Program-made: the position numbers and the translations under genes
Source of the DNA: Cellulomonas terrae
Lineage (GTDB): Bacteria > Actinomycetota > Actinomycetes > Actinomycetales > Cellulomonadaceae
Assembly (NCBI RefSeq): GCF_007990265.1
Contig: NZ_BJWH01000004.1
Coordinates: forward strand, 186,001 to 250,000
Reading direction: 5' to 3'
Length of the DNA: 64,000 nucleotides
Shown here: one piece after another, positions 50,570-60,800 of the stretch
Position numbering within the stretch: the first letter of the stretch is position 1
Layout of the letters: each line of letters starts with the position of its first letter
The notes under the pieces: model-generated
Seen by the model: only the letters and a program-made list of their open reading frames with translations
Told to the model about the DNA's origin: nothing
Databases searched by the model: none

Positions 50570-51321
50570 CCTCCTCGCCCTTCGACCTGTCCGGCAAGCG
50601 CGCCGTCGTGACCGGTGCCGGCCGCGGACTCGGCCAGGGCGTCGCGCTCGGGCTCGCGCAGGCGGGTGCCGACCTGGTGCTCGTCGGCCGCCCGGACAGC
50701 CAGACCGCGACGGAGACGCTGGTCCGCGACCTCGGCCGCGACGTCGAGGTCGTCGAGCTCGACCTGGCCGACCGCGACGCGATCTCCACGGTCGGTGCCC
50801 ACCTGGCCGCGCGGGAGGTCGACATCCTGGTGAACAACGCCGGGATCATCGACCGGCACGACGCGGTGGACGTCACCGAGGACTCGTGGGACGCGGTGCT
50901 CGACGTGAACCTGTCGGGACTGTTCTTCCTCACCCAGCACCTCGGTCGGCCCATGGTCGCGCGGGGGCACGGGAAGGTCGTCAGCATCGCCAGCCTGCTG
51001 TCGTTCCAGGGCGGCGTCCGCGTCGTCTCCTACACGGCCAGCAAGCACGGGGTCGCCGGCATCACCAAGGCCCTCGCCAACGAGTGGGGCCCGCGCGGCG
51101 TGCAGGTCAACGCCATCGCGCCCGGCTACATGGCGACCGACAACACCCGGCCGCTGCGCGACGACCCCGACCGCGCCCGCTCGATCCTCGAGCGGATCCC
51201 GGCCGGGCGGTGGGGCACCAGCCAGGACGTCGCCGGCGCGGCCGTGTTCCTGAGCTCCTCGGCAGCCGACTACGTCAACGGGCACGTCCTCGTCGTGGAC
51301 GGGGGCTGGATGGCGCGCTGA
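50566..51321 (+). CDS. kduD: 2-dehydro-3-deoxy-D-gluconate 5-dehydrogenase
   Basis: A 251-residue short-chain dehydrogenase with NAD motif TGAGRGLG (16-23), NNAG, and catalytic Ser143-Tyr156-Lys160. It matches KduD in length and in ending (VNGHVLVVDGGWMAR). It reduces the KduI product to 2-keto-3-deoxygluconate; SDRs near KduI may also reduce tagaturonate or fructuronate. GTG overlaps the kduI stop. No KDG kinase or aldolase lies nearby. Confidence 0.9.
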   Translation: MTSSPFDLSGKRAVVTGAGRGLGQGVALGLAQAGADLVLVGRPDSQTATETLVRDLGRDVEVVELDLADRDAISTVGAHLAAREVDILVNNAGIIDRHDAVDVTEDSWDAVLDVNLSGLFFLTQHLGRPMVARGHGKVVSIASLLSFQGGVRVVSYTASKHGVAGITKALANEWGPRGVQVNAIAPGYMATDNTRPLRDDPDRARSILERIPAGRWGTSQDVAGAAVFLSSSAADYVNGHVLVVDGGWMAR

Positions 51322-51427
51322 CCGAGCTGGCACTCCCGACGTTCCTGACGCCGCCCCCGCGGCCTCGCGCACCACCCTCTCGGAATTGTCCCGCCGGAGT
51401 TTCTGGCACTAGAGAAGAGGATCAACG

Positions 51428-52513
51428 ATGATTCGCACGTCTCGCCCCGCCCTTGCGCTGATCGGCCTGTCCCTGGCATCCATCGCCCTCGCGGGCTGCA
51501 CCGAGGCGTCCAGCGCCGACGAAGGCACCGGAGCGGCGACCGGCTCGTGCGACCCCGCCGACGTCACGCTCGTGGGCCAGGTCCGCAACGAGTCCAACCC
51601 CTACGAGGCCTCCTGGCTCGACGGCGGCGACGCGTTCGCCGAGTCGGTCGGCCTGGAGCAGCAGCGGCTCACCTACGACGGTGAGTCCACCAAGCAGCAG
51701 GAGCAGATCCGCCAGGTCCTCGCGGGCGACACGGACTGCCTCGTGCTCAACGTCCTGCCGAACGGCGACGCGGACACCAAGCCGATCGTCGAGGCCGCCG
51801 ACACCGCCGGTGCCTTCCTGGTCACCCAGTGGAACAAGCCGGCCGACCTCAGCCCCCTCGACTACGACACGTGGCTCAGCCACATCACCTACAACGGCGT
51901 CGAGTCCGGCAAGCAGATCGGCGACGCGCTCGCCGAGGCGATCGGCGGCGAGGGCGGCATCATCGCGCTGCAGGGCATCCTCGACACCGGGGCGGCCAAG
52001 GACCGGTTCGCCGGCCTCGAGGAGTCGCTCGCCGAGAACTCGGGCGTCGAGCTCCTCGACCAGCAGACCGCGAACTTCTCCCGCCAGGAGGCGCTGGCCG
52101 TCACCGAGACCCTGCTGACCAAGCACGGGGACAAGGTCAAGGGCATCTGGGCCGCGAACGACGACATGGCCCTCGGCGCCCTCCAGGCCCTCGAGCAGGC
52201 CGGCCGGACCGACGTCGCCGTCGTCGGCATCGACGCCGTCCCGGACGCCCTGACCGCCATCGAGGACGGCACCATGACCGCGACCGTCTCGAGCGACGGC
52301 CCGTGGCAGGGTGGCATCGGCCTGGCGATCGGCTACTGCGTGGCCACCGGTGAGCTCGCCGTCGAGGACATCGCCGACGACAACCGCGCGTTCTTCGCCG
52401 AGCAGTTCCTCATCACCGACGAGAACGTCGCCGAGTACCTGACGCCGAAGACCGACCCCGCCGACTTCGAGTGCGACAACGTCTTCAACCGTGTGGCAGG
52501 TCCGCTGTCGTGA
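51428..52513 (+). CDS. CUT2 sugar ABC transporter substrate-binding lipoprotein
   Basis: A 361-residue ribose-type (Peripla_BP_4) binding lipoprotein: lipobox LAGC with Cys24, mature domain with WAANDDMALGALQALEQAG and VVGIDAVPDALTAIEDG hinges. CUT2 systems take monosaccharides or sugar acids. It follows kduD by 106 bp; TTGTCC-N18-TAGAGA just upstream may be an extra promoter. Its stop overlaps the permease GTG. Context suggests a uronate or oxidised hexose as ligand. Confidence 0.9.
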   Translation: MIRTSRPALALIGLSLASIALAGCTEASSADEGTGAATGSCDPADVTLVGQVRNESNPYEASWLDGGDAFAESVGLEQQRLTYDGESTKQQEQIRQVLAGDTDCLVLNVLPNGDADTKPIVEAADTAGAFLVTQWNKPADLSPLDYDTWLSHITYNGVESGKQIGDALAEAIGGEGGIIALQGILDTGAAKDRFAGLEESLAENSGVELLDQQTANFSRQEALAVTETLLTKHGDKVKGIWAANDDMALGALQALEQAGRTDVAVVGIDAVPDALTAIEDGTMTATVSSDGPWQGGIGLAIGYCVATGELAVEDIADDNRAFFAEQFLITDENVAEYLTPKTDPADFECDNVFNRVAGPLS

Positions 52514-53514
52514 CCGTGACATCCCCCGCCGAGGTCGTCGCGGCGCGCCCCCAGCCTCGGCGGGGGGTGTCCTTCCGGGACGCCGGTCCTCCGATCGCCC
52601 TCGTGGTGATCGTGATCGTCTTCTCCCTGCTCAGCCCGCAGTTCCGCACGCTGGGCAACTTCCAGAACATCCTCGACGCGGCCTCGGTCCTGGCCGTGGT
52701 CACCTGCGGCGCCACGTTCGTGCTGCTGATGGGGTCGATCGACCTCTCGGCCAGCGGGGTGATGGCCGCCTCGGCCATCGCCGTGGCGCTGCTGGTGGAG
52801 AACAACCGCAACGGGAACGACCTCGGCTTCCTCGGGATCGTGATCGCCATCGCCCTGGGCGCCGCGCTCGGGTGCCTGAGCGGGGTGCTGCTCATGGCGC
52901 TCAAGGTCCCGTCGTTCATGGTCACGCTCGGCGTCTCGGCCATCGGGCTCGGGATCGCGATCCTGATGTTCGCCGGGGTCCAGCCCAACATCGCCGACGC
53001 GGCGCTGGAGAGCTGGGCGACCGACCGGCTCCTCGGGTTCACGTACCTCACCTGGATCGCGGCCGTCTGCGTGCTCGTCGGCTGGCTCATCCAGCGGTAC
53101 ACCCGGCTCGGGCGGTACGCGTTCGCGATCGGCGGTGCCGAGGAGGTCCTCGCGCTGTCGGGTGTCCGCGTCGCGCCGTACAAGGTGGCGGTCTTCACCC
53201 TCGCCGGTGCGTTCTACGGGCTCGGTGCGGTCATGGTGACCAGCCAGCTCGGCGCCGGGCTGGTGCAGGCGGGTGCCGACTTCACCTTCTCCTCCATCAC
53301 CGCAGCCGTCGTCGGCGGCACCCTGCTCACCGGTGGCCGCGGCGGGGTCCTGCATTCCACCGTCGGCGTGCTGCTCATCGTGGTCCTGACCAACGGGCTG
53401 GTGCAGATCGGGGTCAGCCCGTACTGGCAGGGTGGCGTGCAGGGACTCATCGTCGTCGTCGCCGTGGCGGCCGCCGCGCTGCCGCTGCGGCACAGGAACC
53501 AGGTGGTCAAGTGA
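52510..53514 (+). CDS. CUT2 ABC transporter permease (first)
   Basis: A 334-residue RbsC-like permease with about ten hydrophobic segments. Motifs GSIDLSASGVMA and VVGGTLLTGGRGGVLHSTVGV are the BPD_transp_2 signatures. GTG 52510 overlaps the binding-protein stop; its own stop overlaps the ATPase GTG. It probably forms a heterodimer with the second permease at 55070. Confidence 0.92.
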   Translation: MTVTSPAEVVAARPQPRRGVSFRDAGPPIALVVIVIVFSLLSPQFRTLGNFQNILDAASVLAVVTCGATFVLLMGSIDLSASGVMAASAIAVALLVENNRNGNDLGFLGIVIAIALGAALGCLSGVLLMALKVPSFMVTLGVSAIGLGIAILMFAGVQPNIADAALESWATDRLLGFTYLTWIAAVCVLVGWLIQRYTRLGRYAFAIGGAEEVLALSGVRVAPYKVAVFTLAGAFYGLGAVMVTSQLGAGLVQAGADFTFSSITAAVVGGTLLTGGRGGVLHSTVGVLLIVVLTNGLVQIGVSPYWQGGVQGLIVVVAVAAAALPLRHRNQVVK

Positions 53515-55073
53515 GCATCGAGCTGGCGAACCAGCAGTCCCCCCTTCCGGCCTCCCTGCTGCCGGCCCTCGAGGTCCGCGGCCTGGTCAAGCACTACCCG
53601 GGCGTCAAGGCCCTCGACGGCGTCGACTTCCACGTCAACCAGAACGAGGTCCTGGGCCTCGCCGGGGAGAACGGCGCGGGCAAGTCCACCTTGCTCAAGG
53701 CGCTCGTGGGGCTCGTCCGCCCCGACGCGGGGCAGATCTACGTGCGCGGTGAGAAGGTCAGGATGCGCAGCGTCGTCGACGCCGCCAACCACGGTGTCGG
53801 CATGGTGTTCCAGGAGCAGTCGCTGGTGCCCAACCTCACCGCTGCCGAGAACATCGTGCTCGGCAGCGAGGGCCCCGGGGTGCGGCGCGGGATGTACCGC
53901 TGGGACACCATGCGCAAGCTCGCCCAGGAGCAGCTGGACAAGATCGGGTCGACCATCGACCCGCGGGCCCGCACCGACACGCTCACCTTCGCCGACCGGC
54001 AGATGGTGGAGATCGCCAAGGTGCTGCGCATCGAGCAGCGCACCCGGTTCGCACCCGTGATCATCCTCGACGAGCCGACGTCGGTGCTGGAGTCCGGCGA
54101 GGTCGAGACGCTGTTCACGCAGATCCGGCGGCTGCGGGAGTTCGCGTCGGTCATCTTCGTCTCGCACCGTCTCGACGAGGTGCTCGAGGTGTGCGACCGG
54201 GTCACGGTGCTCCGCGGCGGGCAGTCCGTCGGGGACGTCGCCACGGCCGGTGCCGTCCCGGGCGACCTGCACCGCCTGATGATCGGGTCGACCGGGTCGG
54301 ACGACCACTACCACGACAGCTCCATCGAGCGTCCCGCCGGCGAACCCCGACCGCGCCTCACGGTGCGGGGCCTGAGCGGCCCCTCGTTCCGTGACGTGGA
54401 CCTGGACATCGCCGAGGGCGAGATCCTGGCGATCGTCGGCGTGCACGGCTCGGGGCGCGAGGACGTGTGCCGGGCGCTGTTCGGTGCGCAGGAGACGGTC
54501 GCCGGCGAGGTGACCCTCGACGGGAAGAAGCTCGACCTGTCCGGCAGCCGCGCCGCGTGCTCCGCCGGGGTCGGCTACGTACCGGCCGAGCGCAAGATCG
54601 AGGGCATGGTCGGCCCGATGTCGGTGGCCGACAACATGACCCTCACCAAGCAGGGGGTCCGGTGCGTCGGGCCGCTCGTCGTGCCGGTCCGGCAGGCGTC
54701 GGTCGTCGACACGTGGATCTCCCGGCTCTCGATCCGCACGCCGCACCGGGGGACCGCCATCCAGCGGCTCTCCGGCGGCAACCAGCAGAAGGTCGTCCTG
54801 GCCCGCTGGCTGGTGGGCGGGGACATCCGGCTGCTGCTGCTCGACCACCCCACGCGCGGCCTCGACATCGGCGCGCGGTCCGAGGTCTACAAGCTCATGC
54901 GGGAGCTGGCGAACACCGGTGTCGCCACCCTGCTGCTGGCCGACAGCCTCGAGGAGGCGATCGGCATGGCCGACCGCATCGTCGTCATGAGCGACGGTCG
55001 GATCACGGCCGAGGTCGCGTGCCCGTCCGGTGCCAAGCCGACCCCGCTCGACCTCGTCAAGGAGATGGTGTGA
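53511..55073 (+). CDS. CUT2 ABC transporter ATPase (tandem NBD)
   Basis: A 520-residue RbsA-like protein with two nucleotide-binding domains. NBD1: Walker A GENGAGKSTL, signature region LTFADRQMVEIAK (not LSxGQ), Walker B VIILDEPTSVLE. NBD2: degenerate Walker A GVHGSGREDV, good signature LSGGNQQKVVLARWL, and Walker B LLLLDHPTRGLD, in which His replaces the catalytic Glu. So only NBD1 is likely to hydrolyse ATP with full efficiency. Coupled by overlaps on both sides. Confidence 0.92.
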   Translation: MSIELANQQSPLPASLLPALEVRGLVKHYPGVKALDGVDFHVNQNEVLGLAGENGAGKSTLLKALVGLVRPDAGQIYVRGEKVRMRSVVDAANHGVGMVFQEQSLVPNLTAAENIVLGSEGPGVRRGMYRWDTMRKLAQEQLDKIGSTIDPRARTDTLTFADRQMVEIAKVLRIEQRTRFAPVIILDEPTSVLESGEVETLFTQIRRLREFASVIFVSHRLDEVLEVCDRVTVLRGGQSVGDVATAGAVPGDLHRLMIGSTGSDDHYHDSSIERPAGEPRPRLTVRGLSGPSFRDVDLDIAEGEILAIVGVHGSGREDVCRALFGAQETVAGEVTLDGKKLDLSGSRAACSAGVGYVPAERKIEGMVGPMSVADNMTLTKQGVRCVGPLVVPVRQASVVDTWISRLSIRTPHRGTAIQRLSGGNQQKVVLARWLVGGDIRLLLLDHPTRGLDIGARSEVYKLMRELANTGVATLLLADSLEEAIGMADRIVVMSDGRITAEVACPSGAKPTPLDLVKEMV

Positions 55074-56062
55074 GCACCCCCGTCCTGACCAAGCCCGCGC
55101 TGGACGCCCCGGTCAGGGGTGGGCCGACGCTCGGCTCCCGCCTGACGTCGTTCATGCCCGTGATCGCCCTGGCCGCCCTGGTGGTCGCGCTCGCCGTGGC
55201 CGACCCCGGCTTCCTGACCGAGCGGAGCCTGACGGCGGTGATCAACACCGCGGCCCCGCTGGCGGTCCTGGCCACCGGCGCCACCCTGGTGGTGCTGTGC
55301 GGCGGCATCGACCTGTCGATCGCGGCCCTGGCCTCGCTGTCGAGCGTGTTCCTCGCTCTGTGGCTGCCCACGCTCGGCGGCCTGAGCACGCTCGCCGTCG
55401 TGGGCGTGGCCGCCGCCATCGGTGCGCTCCAGGGCACCCTGCACGTCGTCCTGCGGATCCCGTCGTTCATCGTGACGCTGGGCGGGATGAGCGTCTTCGC
55501 GGCGATCGCGCTCGTGGTGTCCTCCGCGGGAACCGTGCCCGTCACCGACGACACCGCGATCAGCTGGGCGAACCTCTACGTCGCGGGCCGGGTGCCGACG
55601 GCGGTCGTCGTGGCGGTCGTCCTCGTGGCGGTGCTGGCCCTGCTGATCAAGGTGACCCCGCTGGACAGCTACATCAAGGCGACCGGCTTCTCCGAGGCGG
55701 CGGCCCGGCTGGGCGGCGTGCCCGTCGACGCCGTGAAGATCGGGGCGTTCGCCGTCTCCGGGGCGTGCGCCGGTCTCGCGGCTGTCCTCCTGGTCGCCCG
55801 CAACTACAGCGGGAGCCCCACCGTCGCCGACTCGCTGCTGCTGCCCGCGGTCGCCGCGATCGTCGTCGGCGGCACGGCGATCACGGGCGGCCACGGCAGC
55901 CTGTGGCGGACGCTGGCGGGCGCACTGGTGGTCACGCTGCTCCGGGTCGGCCTCTCGACGGTCGGCGTCTCGTCGGCCTACGAGCAGATCCTGTACGGCG
56001 CGATCATCATCGTCGCGGTGGCTCTGACCCTCGACCGGTCGAAAGTCCTGGTCATCAAGTAA
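55070..56062 (+). CDS. CUT2 ABC transporter permease (second)
   Basis: A 330-residue RbsC-like permease: CGGIDLSIAALASLSSV and IVVGGTAITGGHGSLWRTL. Clearly diverged from the first permease, implying a heterodimeric channel. GTG overlaps the ATPase stop. Followed 36 bp later by the aldehyde dehydrogenase. Confidence 0.92.
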   Translation: MSTPVLTKPALDAPVRGGPTLGSRLTSFMPVIALAALVVALAVADPGFLTERSLTAVINTAAPLAVLATGATLVVLCGGIDLSIAALASLSSVFLALWLPTLGGLSTLAVVGVAAAIGALQGTLHVVLRIPSFIVTLGGMSVFAAIALVVSSAGTVPVTDDTAISWANLYVAGRVPTAVVVAVVLVAVLALLIKVTPLDSYIKATGFSEAAARLGGVPVDAVKIGAFAVSGACAGLAAVLLVARNYSGSPTVADSLLLPAVAAIVVGGTAITGGHGSLWRTLAGALVVTLLRVGLSTVGVSSAYEQILYGAIIIVAVALTLDRSKVLVIK

Positions 56063-56098
56063 CTGTCTGTCTCGCTCCACGTCTCCTGGAAGGCCACC

Positions 56099-57595
56099 AT
56101 GTCGATCGACAGCTCCACCCTCCTGCCCGCCGTCCGCGCGTTCCTCTCCTCGCCGAAGCAGCTGCTCATCGACGGGGAGTGGGTGGACGCCGAGGACGGG
56201 AAGACCTTCGCCACGGTGAACCCCTCGACGGAGGAGGTGCTGGTCCAGGTCGCCCAGGCGTCCGCCGTGGACGTCGACCGCGCCGTCGCCGCCGCACGCA
56301 ACGCCTTCGAGTCGCCGTCGCCGTGGTCCCGGTTCACGCCGCGCGACCGGTCGCACCTGCTGTGGCGCATCGGCGACCTCATCGAGGAGCACGCCGAGGA
56401 GTTCGCGCAGCTGGAGGCGCTCGACAACGGCAAGCGGGTCGAGGCCGCGCGGGACGGCGACGTCGTGACCGCCGCGGAGCTGTTCCGGTACTTCGCCGGG
56501 TGGGCCACCAAGATGGAGGGCACCACCATCCCGATGTCGGTGCCGGGCCGGTCCTTCCACGCCTACACCCGCCGCGAGGCGATCGGCGTCGTCGCGGGCA
56601 TCGTGCCGTGGAACTTCCCGCTGCTCATGGCCGCCTTCAAGATCGTCCCCGCCATCACCGCGGGGAACACGGTCATCCTCAAGCCCGCCGAGCAGACGCC
56701 GCTGACCGCGCTCCGGCTGGGTGAGCTGCTGCTCGACGCGGGGCTCCCCGCCGGCGTCGTGAACATCCTGCCCGGCTTCGGGGACGCGGGCGCCGCGCTC
56801 GTCGACCATCGCGGCGTCGACAAGGTCGCGTTCACCGGCAGCACCGAGGTGGGCAAGAAGATCGCGGCCGCGGCCTCGGTCAACCTCAAGAAGGTGTCCC
56901 TCGAGCTCGGCGGCAAGGCGCCCAACATCATCTTCGCGGACGCCGACCTCGACGCCGCGATCGCGGGTGCCGTCCTCGGCGGGTACTTCAACGAGGGGCA
57001 GTGCTGCGTCAACGGCTCCCGGCTGTACGTGCAGCGCGCGGTGTTCGACCAGGTCGTCGACGGGGTCGCCGCCGCGGCCCGCGCGATCACGGTGGGCGAC
57101 GGCTTCGAGGCCGGAGCGCACATGGGCCCGCTGGTGTCGCAGGAGCAGTTCGACAAGGTGCTCGGCTACATCCGCGGCGCGGTCGCCGACGGCGCCGTGC
57201 TGAGCGCCGGGAGCACCGATCCCGCGCGGGACCGCGGCTTCTTCGTCAGCCCGACCCTGATCACCTCGGTCACCGAGCAGATGGCGGTGCAGACCGACGA
57301 GATCTTCGGCCCCGTCGTGACCGCGATCCCCTTCGACACCGAGGACGAGGTCGTCGCGGCCGCCAACAACACCGTCTACGGGCTCGCCGCCGGTGTCTGG
57401 TCGACCAACATCGGGACGGCCCATCGCGTCGGTGCGCGGTTGCGCGCGGGCACCGTCTGGCTCAACACCTGGCACGCCGACGACGTCACGCTCCCGCGTG
57501 GCGGGTTCAAGCAGTCCGGGTGGGGGCGCGAGCTCGGGTCGTTCGGGCTGGACGACTACACGGAGCTCAAGACGGTCATCGCCGAGCTCCGGTGA
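56099..57595 (+). CDS. NAD(P)-dependent aldehyde dehydrogenase
   Basis: A 498-residue cytoplasmic ALDH with catalytic Cys302 (GQCCVNG), general-base Glu269 (LELGGKAPNI), GIVPWNFPLLM and FTGSTEVGKK. It oxidises an aldehyde to its acid. Placement after a sugar importer and before a galactose-oxidase-like gene suggests a sugar aldehyde such as galacto-hexodialdose, giving galacturonate (inference); by sequence alone it is a betaine/retinal-type ALDH of open specificity. GGAAGG ribosome site; a strong terminator follows. Confidence 0.92.
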   Translation: MSIDSSTLLPAVRAFLSSPKQLLIDGEWVDAEDGKTFATVNPSTEEVLVQVAQASAVDVDRAVAAARNAFESPSPWSRFTPRDRSHLLWRIGDLIEEHAEEFAQLEALDNGKRVEAARDGDVVTAAELFRYFAGWATKMEGTTIPMSVPGRSFHAYTRREAIGVVAGIVPWNFPLLMAAFKIVPAITAGNTVILKPAEQTPLTALRLGELLLDAGLPAGVVNILPGFGDAGAALVDHRGVDKVAFTGSTEVGKKIAAAASVNLKKVSLELGGKAPNIIFADADLDAAIAGAVLGGYFNEGQCCVNGSRLYVQRAVFDQVVDGVAAAARAITVGDGFEAGAHMGPLVSQEQFDKVLGYIRGAVADGAVLSAGSTDPARDRGFFVSPTLITSVTEQMAVQTDEIFGPVVTAIPFDTEDEVVAAANNTVYGLAAGVWSTNIGTAHRVGARLRAGTVWLNTWHADDVTLPRGGFKQSGWGRELGSFGLDDYTELKTVIAELR

Positions 57596-57628
57596 CCGGC
57601 GCGGCCGCCGGCTGACGCCGGCGCGCTC

Positions 57629-57657
57629 CAGGCACGACGGGAGGTCCGTCGTGCCTG
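57629..57657 (+). terminator. Terminator of the kdu-ABC-ALDH operon
   Basis: A perfect 12-bp stem (CAGGCACGACGG / CCGTCGTGCCTG) with a GAGGT loop, then TTC. 34 bp past the ALDH stop. Confidence 0.75.
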
Positions 57658-57683
57658 TTCGCGCGCCCGGAAACATCCCGCAG

Positions 57684-57766
57684 ATTCATGAATATGAACC
57701 AAAGACGTACCCAGTTCACGAATCAGGATCAAGTTCTTGCATATGCGCAATCTGCGCCAGTACGTT
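57684..57766 (+). promoter_or_regulatory. Promoter/operator region of the ThuA-oxidase gene
   Basis: An AT-rich island. ATTCATGAAT (57684-57693) is a perfect palindrome inside TTCATGAATATGAAC (57685-57699, TTC-N8-GAA); CAGTTCACGAATC (57712-57724) follows. Both resemble the kduI motif pair, with the gap 11 bases (one helical turn) longer. TTGCAT (57737-57742), 18 bp, TACGTT (57761-57766) is a plausible promoter, so here the motifs lie upstream of -35. Confidence 0.5.
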
Positions 57767-57842
57767 CCCTGTGGACGAGACCCGCCGGTGCACTGCCGGG
57801 TCGGTCCTCAGTCGGTCTGAGTCCACGATCAAGGGATCAAAG

Positions 57843-60800
57843 ATGAACCTGCGACGCCGATCTGTCCGCGTGCGGACCGAACGTCCTCGACGTTCGGTCC
57901 TGCACCTCGTCGCGCTGGCCGCCGCGCTGGCCGTCGCGGTCCCCGCGACCGCTGCCCCGGCATCCGCGGCCGCCGTCGACGACGAGGTGCTCAAGGTGCT
58001 CCTCTTCTACAAGCCCAACTTCCACGCCTCGCACGTGCAGGCGCGGCAGGCCGTCCGCGACCTCGCGACCGAGCTGGCGACCGAGCACGACCGGACGCTG
58101 GAGATCCAGGAGACCGAGGACCCCGCGGCGTTCACCACGGCGAACCTGGCCACCGTCGACGCGATGGTGTTCGCCCAGACCGGCGGGGTGCTCTTCGACG
58201 CGGCCCAGCGCGCCGCGCTCGAGGCCTACATCCGTGGCGGTGGCGGGTTCATGGGCCTGCACTACACGGGCTGGTCGGTCGGCCAGAGCGAGCACGACGT
58301 CAACCCGTTCTACGCCCGCCTCGTCGGCGCGATGTCCGAGGGCCACCCCGAGAACCCCGCCGTGCGCCCGGGCCGCGTCGTCGTCAACGACGTCCTGCAC
58401 CCGCTGACGCAGGGCCTCCCGACGAGCTTCACGCGCAGCGACGAGTGGTACGACTGGACCGTCAACCCCGCCCCGGACGTGCGCACCCTGCTCCTCGCGG
58501 ACGAGGCGTCGTACGGCGGCGGCCGCCAGGGCACCTCGCACCCGATCACGTGGTGCCAGGAGATCGACGCGGGTCGGTCCTGGTACTCCGCGATGGGCCA
58601 CGAGGGCACCGCGTACTCCGAGCCGGTCATCCGCACCCAGATGCGCAACGGCCTCGCGTACGCCTCCGGTCTCCTGGAGGCCGACTGCTCGGCCCCGTCC
58701 AAGGAGGCGAACGGCGCCTGGAGCGACGTCACCCCGTGGCCCCTGATGCCCATCAACATGGCGCTCACCTCCGACGGCACGGTGCAGTCCTTCGGCAGCG
58801 TCGGCGGCTGGGGCAACGACACCGCACCGTACGACTGGACCGGCAACAGCACGATCACGCAGGGCGGCCAGATGGAGGTCGACGTCTGGGACCCGGCGCA
58901 GGAGCGCACGCTCGCGAACCTGCGCACCGGCATCCTGCCGAACACCACCTACACCGACCTCTTCTGCTCCATGCAGGTGCAGAACCCGCACGACCACTCG
59001 ACGATGACGGTCGGCGGTGACGACGGCCTGGGCGGCAACGCACCGAACGACGCGGCGATCGGCGTCACCAGCTACACCACCAACAACGGGCTGCAGAACG
59101 AGGCGCCCATGAACTACCCGCGCTGGTACCCGACCGGGACGACGATGCCCAACGGCGACATCGTGGTCCAGGGCGGCAGCCTGCGCGGCGGGCCCGGCGG
59201 ACCGGGCGTGCTCACCCCCGAGATCTACACGCCCGACGAGGGCAGCGGCTGGAGGACCCTGGACGGCGCCCGAAGCCCGGCGGCGTACGGCGACGGTGGC
59301 GCGGACCACCCGGGAGCCGACGAGAACCGGTGGTGGTACCCGCGGGCGTTCGTGACCCCCGGCAGCGGCACGCTCTTCAACATCAGCGGCACGCAGATGT
59401 TCGAGCTCGACCCGGCCGGCAACGGCGGTGAGGGCGAGCTGACCCTGCGCGGGACGCTCCCGGCAGGCATCGCCAACCAGGGCGCCGACGGCAACCCGGT
59501 GGGCGCGACGTCGACGGCCACGATGTACCGGCCCGGCAAGATCCTCCAGGTCGGCGGCGGCTGGTGGGCCAACGGTGGCGGCCCCGACGGCGCACGCGCC
59601 GGCTTCACGGTCGACATCACCGGCGGCACCGCCAATCCCGTCATCACGGCGACCGAGCCGATGGAGCACCAGCGCCACTGGGCGACCTCGACGGTCCTGC
59701 CCGACGGCGACGTGCTCGTCACGGGCGGGGGCCGCACGAACAACGGCGGTGGCGGGTACGTCACGAACGCCGAGATCTGGGACCCCGAGACGGGGGAGTG
59801 GACCACCGTCGCGGCGCCGTACGAGCACGCCCGGCTCTACCACTCCGCGGCGCTGCTGCTGCCCGACGGCCGCGTGATGGTCGGCGGTGGCGGTGCGCCC
59901 GGTCCGCGGAACTACACGGACGTCGAGTACTACTCCCCGGCGTACCTGTTCGACGGCCAGGAGCCGGCCGAGCGGCCGGAGATCACCGAGGCCCCCGACG
60001 CCATCGGCTACGACGGCACGTTCGGGATCGAGACGTCGGGAGACGTCTCCCGCGTGACCCTGGTCCGCAACGGGTCCGTGACGCACGGCTTCAACAACGA
60101 CCAGAACTTCCAGGACCTGGAGTTCACGCAGGTGCCCGGGTCGGGCGAGGTCACCATCACGGCACCGCAGGACGGCACCTACGCCCCTCCGGGCGCGTAC
60201 ATGCTGTTCGTCTTCGACGCCGACGGCACCCCGTCGGTCGCGTCGATCGTGGACATCGACCCCGAGGTTCCGATGGACAAGCGGACCCCGCAGGTCGTCG
60301 ACCAGTTCGAGTACCCGCGGCTGCCCACCGACTGGCGTGGCGGCAACCCCGCCGCGGTCGTCGACGTGGCGCCGGGCAACGCCCGGATGGCGCCGTGGAC
60401 CGTCGACAGCCAGGTCCAGCTCGTGCGCGGCACCGCGCCCGGCCAGGGCGGCCTCGGGCTCACCGGGTACCACGTCGCCCTGGGCGGCTCGGGCAGCCTC
60501 GAGCGCACGCTCACAGGCCTCGAGCCCGACCGCGAGTACCGGATCTCGCTGCGCTACGCACGCGACAGCCGGTCGGCGGCGGGCTCCGGTCCGGGGACGG
60601 CCGCACTGTCGGTCGGCTCCCTGAGCACGACGCTCACCGCGACGACGGACACGCCGTCGCAGAGCAGCGGACCGATCACGTTCGGCACGTACGTCGGGAC
60701 CTTCACGGCCACGGCGCGGACCGAGACGCTGTCGCTGGCCGGCGCGGGCGCGGGTCTCGTCATCGACGACCTCGTCGTCATCGGCGTGGACCCAGGCCTC

